Below, piece by piece: positions 23,252 through 35,200 of a DNA stretch of 38,260 nt. The stretch is taken from assembly GCF_001949145.1 (NCBI RefSeq), contig NW_019091590.1, positions 126,001-164,260 of the forward strand, in the 5' to 3' direction. Source of the DNA: Acanthaster planci (lineage: Eukaryota > Echinodermata > Asteroidea > Valvatida > Acanthasteridae). A program made the translations under genes and the position numbers. Position 1 is the first letter of the stretch; every line of letters starts with the position of its first letter. Under the pieces are notes generated by a model. It saw only the letters and a list, made by a program, of their open reading frames with translations. It was not told the DNA's origin and did no database searches.

Positions 23252-26200
23252 GTAAGTTCAAAATTGTTAATGCTTTTTGGATTATGTATTCATATTTCAT
23301 TATTCAGCAAACTGTTATGGGGCCCACCTGGAAGAGTTTAGATCACATCTTTCAATGTGTAGTAGCGTAGCGGAAATCTCCCGGGAGTAGGATTAAGGGC
23401 TCTTTCTATTCTACGTTCTGAAAGCGATAATTTGAAGGTTGCACCCCGGGACAGGATTTAACTATTTTACCCCTGGCTGTTAGGTGGACAAAAAAAATTT
23501 GAAAATAAATTAAGTTTGTTTTTGAGGTTGAGGGTACGGAGCAAGCGGCTTTTGTCCTGCTTCTACACTATATAGCAAAATAATGGTTGAAAAAAGGTGG
23601 CGACGTGACAATGTCACCACGGGTTTTGAAATGTAGGGATTGTGTTCAGATATAAAAAAAGAAGTTTAGACAACAGGAGCAAGCAACAGTGGCGTAAGAG
23701 CCCATTTTCAGTCCCATTTTAAGTTACTTTCTGCCCAGTGTTTAGTCATATATGTTGAGTAACTTTAAAAGCTTAATATATGGCAATAATGAAAAAAAAA
23801 TTTTTTTTTCAGAAGTGGTATGTAAAAGTTTTCCAACGACAGACCTAGCTTTAACTGATTAGCTTATTTCTGTAAAGAATCTTCCTTGTTGCTGGAGTTT
23901 ATAGGCCAGGTAATTACAACTTGGATCATACAAACACTACCTTTAAAATAAAGCACGCTAGTGTTCGACTACACGTACATGAATGGAACGACAATGTTCA
24001 GCATTCTCAGACTACTAATCCTTGCCCCCTCCCAAAAAAAACCAACTCTGTTTTTGTGTCACAGCATAAAAAAATAGCGAATCCTACAACCGCCTACTGG
24101 AAATGCTGTGCAATTTTCACTGGTTGGAAATTCTTCACTTTCACTAATTCTAGCCTTTTTGGAACAGGTCTTGAATTGAAGTTAAGTTAACCTTCTGAAG
24201 GGGGTTGACTTTTTCTGTGTATCATATCTGCCTTTACTTGGACTGGCTTTTCCTGTTATACACAAAACATAAAACGCAGCGCAACGAAACGTGCACGGTG
24301 CCGATAATGCACCCACCATTGTTTCAAGTTTTCAACGGCTATTTCATGGTGCGCTCTATGTCAAATAAGTACCATAAATCGGTAAGTCGCTTCGTCATGT
24401 ACCTAGACGTTTTAAGTTGAACTGTTACATGTAGCTAAAAATGGTACCACATTGTGTCTTCTCTGTGCGCGACACGTGCGAGTGATGTGCGGGATTTTCA
24501 AAGACAAGGTCTGACAGCTACCTCCGTGAAGTTAGGCCTACTCAAGATACAACACGATTACAGTTCTTGGTAATTAAGAGCTTGAAGGTAGGGAATGTTA
24601 AGAGGTACGTCTGTATTTTAAGGGTTTTGATTTCCCGAAATATCCAGGGAAAGGTACGTAGACTGGCTTGTGGCTTGCAGTAGAAGGCGCCTCATGCTTC
24701 GTGCATCACCGCTGCTAGTGCAGTAGTGCGTTCATGTTCCTCTTTTTCGACCCATGCTCATACTAGTACTAATGCCAACCTGAGGTATGAAAGAATACGA
24801 TGACCTAGCCAGGCCTTGGTCTGTCGGTGGGCCTCTCTCATAATTCTCATGATGACATGCAGATTTGCTTCTCGCGAATCTCGACTGCCACATTTTGAAG
24901 AGGGGAATTTGTTAGATCAGCAGCTCAGGGTAACCTTGACAGGGATGATTTATTTGTCCCAACAACTTGGACCCTAGAGTATAGGACTGCAGAGTGTGCA
25001 CTCACTGATAGGCCTTGGCCTATCCCCAGAACTGTGGGGTCGGACGTCCACTCCCAGTGGAGCGGACGTCGGACCCCACAGTTCTGGGGGCATGATCGAT
25101 GATAGGCCTATGTACCATGATCATGCTGATAGTGAAAGGGATACCTGACTGAGGGCAGACATGACAGGTTCATGATTAAAGGGTTACAGAAATAGAAAAC
25201 ATTTAGTTTGCGTGAAGTATTTCAAAATAACTATAACCATTTCAAAACATAAATTTAATGTTTATCCCATTAATTGTGACTGCAAAATGAATAAAAAGAT
25301 CCTGCGTTTTCCCACCCACAAAAAATTCCCTTTCGCTGTTCGCGCTCCGAGGCTGATTGGATGGCGTCATCGCCAGAACGATGCATGTACAGTGTACGTG
25401 TACATAGCACACAGTACATGCATTATTGCATGCAATAGACCAGATTGTGTTTGATGTAAGTTGGCCCGCAGGCAAACACAGACACAGTCCTACCGTGTGT
25501 TTGTTGAACTGAAACAATGTTGGCCCTGTTGGCCAAGCTACATGTAGATCAAACAAAACATAAAATGCACACCACATTACAAGAGCAATTAAATGATCAC
25601 AAAGACATGTAAATAAAGCCTAGTTAATTATAAAATTTATTAAAAAGATACATCTTGATTGTGCAGTTAAAGTTATTTTCATTTGTAATACCCTTTCACT
25701 GGTGTGTAGCAAAGAGTTCCACAACGTCAATCATTGAGTTCATAGTACGATCAAGCAACTTGACAATTCAAAGTATTCTGACTATGCAAGCCGTAAGCAC
25801 AGCGGGATCTCACAATCAAGTCAGACAAGTATTAAAGTTGGTGCTTTGCTCTGTAACACTTTGAAAACCAAAGCAAGATCTTAAACTTGAGACATACATG
25901 TACCATACATTACATAGTTGACATTGTCCAGGGGAGATGTAATCAGTGAATGAACCAAAGACTCGGTGGCTCCTTGATTCAGATATTTTTCAAATTCAAC
26001 ACAAATTATGTAAACTACATGTATAATTCACCTTCTTGCAAACATGATTGACGTGGGTGTCCAGAATTGAGAATTCAATCAGACCCTAAACTGTAGACAC
26101 CACTTTTAACATGATCAAGATTAATTTAATCTACTGTAGTTGCTGTTGAGACCCAACATTTAATGACCTCTGTTTTGCCAGCATTAAGTTTCAGCTTGTG

Positions 26201-29200
26201 TTTCAGCGTCCATGCTTGAACCAAAACCAGGCATTTTTCAATTATTCTCCCATGAATGAATTTTATTCGCTGAGTAAAGGAGAAAAACTTTGCAGCTGAG
26301 TTTCATCAGCATGACCATAACCACTGATCATGTACATGTACAAGTAATTGTTGATTACCTTGAAAAGTGAACTTGGAGAAGCCCTTAAAAGCACGGGGCC
26401 CAGACGTGAACCTTGAGGAACCCCAAAGTTGAAATGGTAGCTGATATGACGTTGTGTTAGAGACAATTTTTCTGCAACTTTGTACTCTTCTTCAACATAT
26501 GAAAACTCTTTTACACTCTCATTTGGTTGAATGCACTGAAAAGTGCACTTTTTAGTCACTTAAAATTATCCATGTGAGGGTGCTGTTGCTACGAAGTCAT
26601 CCAGGGAAGACAGAGTTTATTGCATAGGGTTTTCTATTAAAGGGTGGCAGCAATAGATTTTTTTATTACAAACCTCCAAAATGCACCTTTCTGCCTCAGT
26701 TAACGTTATTTTCAACTTCTGTTTCATTATTGCAAAGGGTATTTTAATGCCTTTTTTGCTTTTATGCTAATTAGATATCCATATTCATGAGCAAAACTGT
26801 GACGTCATCTCAGGAGGAAGCCTCAATGTTACAATGGTTTGTACACAAAAGGTTCTGCACTTTTGTAGATTTTCCTGGACTCAGTTTTCTGTTCTTTGCT
26901 GATTCATTGTTGTTCATGTGCAAAGCAACAAGAAATGTTAATCTCTCTCTCAGAAATGTTTTCAGTAGGTAAGTTCTGGGTTCACAATTTGAACAGAAAC
27001 ACCTATGCACTGAACCATGTCTTCCCTTGATGATTTCAGAGCAACAGCGCCCTCAGTTCTCCAGAACAGCATGGGTAATTAACCAAAATGGGAGTGTAAA
27101 TGAGTTTTTATACAGCAAGGAAGAGTACAAAGATGCAGAAAAATTGTGTACAACAAAAATTCATTGCAACTGCACGTTCAATTTGTGAAACCAGAATTTA
27201 CTTATTCAAAATATTTCTCAGAAAAACACAGTTATTACTTTGCACCAAAACAGCAATTAATCAGCAAAGAAGAGAAAAGTTACTCTGGGCAGCAAAAATG
27301 TGAGACTTTTTATGTACAAACCAATGGTAAGATTTGCATGTAGGCTGTCTTTCTTGAATGACATCACAGTTTGGCTCATGAATATGGAAATCTCATTAAC
27401 ATAAAAACCAAAAAGGCGGCAAAATGCTTTTTGAAACAGTGAAACAAAAGTTGAAAATAACGTTAATTGAGACACAAAAGTGCAATTTGAAGGTTTGTAT
27501 GAAAACAAATTGATTGCTTTTCTCCCTTTAAATTGTGCCCTCTGTCAGTGTGTGAGAGGCTCCGTCCATGCAGCCCTTCTAGTGCCTTTTATTTTTAAGC
27601 ACAACTAAAGATTATGTTCAAACATTAAGAAAGGGGTATGTAGGGTCCAACTTACTCAGACTAGTTCAGTACTTGGGATGGAGGAACAAGTTGAAAAATT
27701 AGGGTGAACTGACATGAAAACTGACACATGAAAACTGTGATGGTCGAATGTGACATTCATTCCCAGGCCAGTTTCAGCTTAGTGCAATGACGGAAACAAC
27801 CAGTCGTCAGGCAGGATCCCCAGAAGCCTTGAGCACACCATGAAGTTACAATTGTACAAGCAATTAAATGATGTAAAATAAGTCAACTTTGACTGCCTCG
27901 CTTTTTAAACAGCTGGTGACATCTAATATAGATGCTGTTGCAGTAAACCTGGAACCATGCATGCAGCAGCGCAGTTAGGCTGCATGGCGTGCTGGATCTG
28001 GAACTGTAGAAACTGCCTTGCAGCTCTTGGGGTCCATCCTGTACAAATGCTGAGAATTAAGGTGACCAGTTTGTATCTGACATTGCTTCACTGATGCCAG
28101 AACCCGCCCAATGGGTGGTGCGAAACCAGCCTTGGGATCGCTGATCGAGATTCAAATCCTTGCAAAACAAACAGGCCGTTATTTGCCTCTAAACTGACTC
28201 TGTATGAAGATGTGAACAGATTTTGGTTTTGATTTTGTTTCAGAGAAGAACAATTTTGGTATGAAATGCTATCACTTCCTGTAGACAGTCTGAACCCAGG
28301 TGAATGTGCATTGGATTGTTCAGAAGGTGATCTGGATCTGTCACTGTGTAGTACATTCATGATTGACTCAGTTCTGAACCCTTAAATTATTTTTAACTAG
28401 CCCCGAGGCAAGTTAGCTTATTTTTTCACTAGCCAGCAGGAACTTTTACTTTCCCACCGGACATTTTTTAGCACAAATAACTTCAACTGGCTTGTTTCAA
28501 CTTCATAAACATTTTAACCGTAACTGAAGTCTTGCTGTCAATTTCAACATTTAAAAGCAGAGGATTCACACTGTTACGGTTTATAACAAACATCATGTAC
28601 AATTGGAGTGTACAACACTTCTTTTAGTTATCTTTACATTAAGACAAATGGCAGTTTCGAACAGGTAGAAACATGTATTTCTTTTTTTTTACTAGCCCAC
28701 TGGGCAAGTTAAAGATTATTTTTATGCCTTTTACCAACCTGAAGGAGTTTTTACTAGAATTTTGTCGGCTGGTCTAGTGCTAAGATCAAGGCCTGCTAAT
28801 GACCATCACTTACCATTACCCAAGAAGATCAGACATTTGGTAACCCCACTTGGGGCCCACAGGACGAGAGGAAAACGGTGAAGTTCCCCATTATATATAA
28901 TGAGCCTCAGAGCTAGGTTTCCGAGTCACATGCACAGCTGTCAACAGATTTGTCTGAACAAATAACACTGTAAAACTTTAGTGGTATTGTGATTGCAATT
29001 TTTGTTTGTTTATGTTTCAGTGTGTCCAGTAAATCAGTGCACTGATCAGAGCTTAACGTGCCACACCAGAGATGTCCCCGGCCAACTCAACTTCATTTGT
29101 GAATGTAGCCAGCCCTTCCGAGTTGGCGTCAACTGCGATCAAAATTTAGGTTGGTGTACATGGTCAAGTAAATGTACTGAACAGGGACATTTGATCCCCA

Positions 29201-32200
29201 CATTCTGGATTTTTATAGTATTTAATCAGTCAGGTCATGTTACTGTTTTTAGTCCTTGTATGCAAAAGACAAGATTCACTTGCTCACAGCCAACTTTGGG
29301 AGAAAAAGTCTTGAAAAGTCGCACTTTATTATTTTCATTGTAACAACCGCTCTGCTGGATTTTTTTTGTCAATTTCTCTTCATCAACCAATCTCAATATT
29401 GGTATATTAATCTGAAATTCTAGGGAACTGATGTTGAAAAAAGTTCTGAACATGCAAACCATGCAAACAATAAGGAATTGAGGAGAATCAATTTGAATTG
29501 AATTGAATCAATTATAATGATTTTTAATGATCATCTGACTGATCAGCCCAGTGACTGAGCAACCAATTGACTGACACACCCAGCAACAGTTGGACCAATG
29601 GTCAACCGATAGACTAACCAGTCAACTTACAGACAGGTGGATTGACTGACCAAGCAAGTCATGATTGGGGACCATGAAAAGTGATTTGGAACACCTACTG
29701 ATAAAGAAAAACTTACACGCAGAAGTCAACATTCTGGATTTAATTTTATGGCACAGCCGAGTAGGCAAATAATTTTTTTTTTTTTGTGCAAATTGACAAG
29801 GTGGGGGAGGGGGGGACCAAATCACTTTTCCAAGGTAAGGGTGCAGAGAATTTCCGCAGTGGGGGCAAATCACTCATCAGCAACAACCTGATAAACCATT
29901 AACCATGATAAGGGGGGATCAGTTTTCCAAAGCAAATTAGTGATTTTCATCCTTTCCATTTTAAAACAATTATGAAAAAATTACTTTTCTTTTCTTTGCT
30001 TGTTTTTGTCCATTTTTTTCTGGGGAAGGCAAGCTCGTCCCTTGCTCCTTTGTCACCTGGAACACATCACATGCAGTTCAGACTGGGCTGTTTTGTATAG
30101 CATGGACTTTCTGTACTTTTTTGTGCAAACATGTTCATGAAAATGGCCCCTGGTGTCATGAGTTTTTTCCTTTTGTTTACAAACATGCCTGTCATTTCTT
30201 GTGAGCAGCTTAGAAAGTCCAGGTTTAAAAAAAAATGAAGAGAGAAGTATTTCCATTTAGCATGCAACAGCATTCAAAGAGATATGTGAGATTTTTTTTT
30301 TGTCCAACCCTTTGTGACTTGTTCTTTTGCTGTTGAACTGAGGGCCACTTGTCACTCACTAACCACTCGTAGGCAAAATCTAAAATAGTGACATGGCAGG
30401 CGAAAGCAGAACACTGACATGGTACACATCTTTCTTCTTTTCCCATGACCAATTTTTTGGCATGAACAGATAATCAGCAAGTCATCACTTGTTATGGTGA
30501 ATCTTGTGCCACGGGTACATTTGCCTCACAAAATTACCCCAACCCATACAATCCCCGCTTCATTGCTGTGTACCTACTCTACATCCCTGGAGCTGCTGAA
30601 ATTGTCTTCTCCTTTGACTCACCTTTTGGTGTGGAGTCACCCAAGGATGAGTTGTACATTGGGAGGGGTGTCACACCCGTCATCAGTGAATTGCGGGGAG
30701 TGTCCAATCCCCCAGACTTGTACTTCTTTGATGGGCGGATAACCCCAACCGGCTCGTTCAGCATCTTTTCTGACACCGCCTTTCTCTACTTCTTGACGGA
30801 TAAGAATATCGAGTATGAAGGCTTCCGGGTACGCTGGTTCACAGGTACGTAAAATTCACCTCTGTGTCCCATTTACCTATCTTTTGAATCCTTACCATGC
30901 TATTTCAATATTTTCATGAGCATACCAGTGATGGCACTGGAAGATATTCTGGTATTACAGCTGCTGTAGCTTCAGAAGTTAGCAGAATTATGGGATGCCG
31001 GGGGGGAGGACAGGGAGGTTTATGCATAGTACATTCTGACGCTGACATACTCAACATGTGTAGCATTGAGAATTGTTCTGCAGAAGCCTTGCTGTCAAGC
31101 CCCAGTCTGGCTTGGCCTTCATTCATAAGTGGACCATTCTGAATCAACAGCTTGGCGATTTCTGGTAAAAAATATTTTTGAAAACTTAACATGCAGGAAT
31201 AAAGATGGTGCAGAAGGAACACATTATAGATTAGCGTCTCTGTGTTCCAATGAGTAGTTCCAAATTATACAGAAAAAGTTTTAGCACCTTTATTGTCCAA
31301 ATTAAGAAATAGTGAGGCTGAAATACCCGTCATTACAGCAACAGACCCTTTTCCGTTTCATTATGTTTCATGGATAAAAATGGATTTGGGAGCACCAGTC
31401 CAAAATGGCCAGTATGTCAAATTAACTTCTTGCTCCTGACCCATTCACTTTTTTTTCATGTTGTTGCAGTGGACAACATCCCCCCAGTGATTGCTTGTCC
31501 GGGCGACATAATGCAGACTATCACCACAGGCAACCGCAATGGAGGAATAGTGAACTGGTCCCCAGCGACTGCATCCGACAACTCTGGGGTAGCACCAACC
31601 GTGACGCTCACGGTAGGTCAGCCACCTGGCTCCTTCTACCAGTTCGGCTTGCACTCTCTTACCTACACGGCCACTGATGCCAGTGCCAATTCTGCGTCAT
31701 GCACCTTCTCCATTACCGTTGGTGAGTTGCACATCTGAGTGAGGTGGCAGCTGTTGATGACAACAGTAAACTCACAATCACTGCATGTACATGTAAAACA
31801 ACCCCAAAATGGCCATCAACAGTAGAAATGTGTAAAAAACTAATTCTATCTTAGTTAGTTTTGTGTAAATGGACTCATCTATGGCCATTTTTCCTTGTGC
31901 CCATTCTAGCTATTGAAAAAGATTCTGCTTTTTATGGAAACACCACTAGTACAAAATGTTTATACGACAGTGAAGACCAAAACACCTTTTTCTTTCTCTT
32001 TTTTATGTTCACAGTTATCTTGCATGCACGTCAGTTTAATCACCCTGGGGCTCAGTCAATTTGAATAATTCACTATTTGAATATTCGACCTTCAATTCCA
32101 TTGAATATCCGAATGTTCGGTCGTCCCGACCGACAGATTGTTGATGAACAATCCATACACAAAATCAGTTGCAATAACACACACACTTTTACATTATACT

Positions 32201-35200
32201 GTAATCACTATAATAGTTTCTCACGTCGAGGACTACATGTATCTCCAGCCCCATTCATCAAGATTGAGAGATGAAGAACACTTCTTGTCCTTTTAAATTT
32301 TTAAATGAATAATTTACGTTTTGAATTGCTGTAAGATTTGCTTTTCATTTGAATCTGCTTGATAAAAGCCTCCACAGTGGAATTTTTCTCATTTAAAACA
32401 AAGGAAATCCTCTCTTCATTTTCATGAATTTTGCATTCGAATATTCATATTCAGAAATTAATATTGAAATATTTGATACTCGATCGAATATCCGTATATT
32501 TGGATATTCGGCACAGTCCTTAATCGCCCACATATGTGCACCAGCTAGTACTTTCTACATTACATGATCGGCACTCAGTCATATTTTATGTTCTAAGATC
32601 ATCGTTCCAGAGTTATGGGTTTTAGCAAAGTGCCGGTATGTCAGAAGTGCTCTTTAAAATGGTTTTTAAAGACAAGGTGTTAACAATCAGAGCTTAATAT
32701 AACTTTTCTGTGTGTAGTGACATGTCAATTATGCCAACAAATTTGGTGTACCAATAAACTGGATACAGCACTTGGCGTGGTCAAGTCCCAGTCTGGCTTA
32801 GCATCAGCCATCTTGAATTAATAACAAGGGGATCCCTGTAAAACTTTTCTAAAACTGAACATGTGTGAAAACACAGATATTGTAGCTGAGGCAAATTAGA
32901 AATTAACATCTCTCTTCTGATGGGTATTTCTAAATTATGGATAAAAGTTTATGTTCCTTAACACTCTAATCAGAGAGTATTGGGATTTCAGAAAAGTAAG
33001 TGACAAAGTTGTGTTACATTTCCCCCTTGTTTTTTTCTGATGGATGGCAGTTGATGGAGTGAATCCTGTTATCACGAGCTGCCCAAATGACATTTTCATG
33101 GAGGTGGATTTCAATGTTGGATCGGCAAACGTCTTCTGGCAGGCCGTCACGGCGACTGACAATTCCGGCACACCTCCGACTGTGACAATGACTCACACCT
33201 CCGGACAGAGTTTTCTGGTTGGGCAGACCACGGTAGTGTACACCTTCATGGATTCAGCCAGAAACAGTGCTGAGTGTCGATTCAATGTCGTTGTGCAACA
33301 AAGAGGCAAGTCCAATCCTGTAATGATTGATTGTGTTTTTTGAAAGAGTACGACTTCTTCATCTTAACCCTAACACTCCGAAATCCTCCGATTTAAATAT
33401 GATTTTTGCATACACCCAAGGGATGTGGTGTACAGTGGTATACCACATCTAGTCAGTGGATTTGGGCTTGTTTACTACATGTAGGCAGCAATCTTGAATC
33501 AAAAGCACCCCAGTTGTGTAACAAAATTTCTAAAAAATTAACGTGTGTGGAAACAGAGATGGTGTAATAGGGACAAATCATAAATAGCGCTCATGTGTTC
33601 TGATATCTATTCCCAAAGTATGGTCAAAAGTTACTTCACCTTTAATATTGACCAGATGAGAAATATTTTTTCAAAGCGAAGCAACATCTGTACTTATAGC
33701 AACATAGTCGGGCCTTTTCCCATTTCATAGTTTTCAATTGATGAAGTAGATCAACGAGACACAATTTTAAAATGGCCATCTTATGAATTTAGCTGTGACC
33801 CTGTCAATTGTTCATTTCCTTGCAGAGGACAATCTCCCCCCAACAATTGTTTGTCCAGGCAATGTCATGCAGACTATCACCACAGGCAACAACAATGGAG
33901 GAACAGTGACCTGGTCCCCAGCGACTGCAAGCGACAACTCTGGGGTAACACCAACCGTGACGCTCACGTTAGGTCAGCCATCTGGCTCCTTCTACCAGTT
34001 CGGCTTTTACACTCTTACCTACACGGCCACCGATGCCAATCTCAATTCTGCGTCGTGCACATTCACCGTTACCGTTGGTGAGTTACGTTTTTGTTCCCGA
34101 GCATGGGTGGCTGCTGGTACAATGCAGATATATTGGTTGTGTCGCAAAAGTTGCATTCACACAACTGAATGAAAATATAAATTCCTATGACAGCTATCAA
34201 TAGTAAAAACATGTTTTTAAAATGCTGTTCGGTGAAGAAATTTATTGTCAGTTTTATGTACAGGGACTCGTGCTCTGCAAATTTCCTTGTGCCTGTTCTA
34301 GCTATTAAAAAAGATTCTGCTAGGATAGAAACAGCAGCGTTATACAGTACTATAAATATAAGCTGGGAAGGGCAAAATACCCTCAATATTGAATTGTTGA
34401 TGCTTTTTTGTCTCTTATTCCATGTTCACGTCTATTTCTTGTACCTGTCAATCAGACAGTACCCACACATATGCACTAACTAGAGGCCAGGTGCACATTT
34501 TACATGTGGGTGAATTGCATCTTACACAAGTCTCAATTGAATATGTTAGCTGGATTCTTTCCTTCTTCAGTCATTATTCCTTGTCGTGGTCTGTAGCTGA
34601 ATCCAGTGACCCTCTGCCCTTGGTGTGGTCACAAAGGGTTATGAGCGATAGGCTCTTAAATGGCTGTGGTAGTCCATTTTACATATTTCTGTTGTGCCCT
34701 GTGTGTCTGTATAGCCAGTTTTGCCCGGTGTTTGGTATCTGGCTCCTTGCCAACATGTTTAAGGTACTGTTTTTTTCATGTGGAGTTCCTTATAAATTGC
34801 AGGCTCAAGTAAGAAATGAACATAGTGTTAAGCTGCGGCAGAAAAGTAAAATATGTTTCTCTCCCCATCTTTGTCCGAGTATAATTTTTGAGGCACTTCA
34901 TGGTATAAGTTGTTAAATTGTGTCTTGTGTGTTGTTTGTTAGCAGTCTGCCTACACGTAGCTTCAGTTCTCATTTAAAATCAGAGAGTATTGTAACTTGG
35001 AAAATGAAGTGACAGAGGTTTTTAAATTTCCCCCTTGTTTTTTTCTGATGGACGGCAGTTGATGGGGTGGATCCTGTTATCACAAGCTGCCCAAATGACA
35101 TTTTGATGCAGGTGGATTTCAATGTTGTATCGGCAAACGTCTTCTGGCAGGCTGTCACGGCGACTGACAATTCCGGCACACCTCCGACTGTGACAATGAC

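Noticed and set aside
29760-29815. Poly-T and G-run sequence as a terminator or polyadenylation signal
   Set aside because: It lies in an intron between the EGF-like and CUB-like exons and is simple sequence; no gene end is indicated there.
33014-33196. Near-identical minus-strand frames opposite exons 5 and 7 (also 35022-35204)
   Set aside because: They are antisense shadows of the duplicated HYR exons; their similarity only reflects the duplication.
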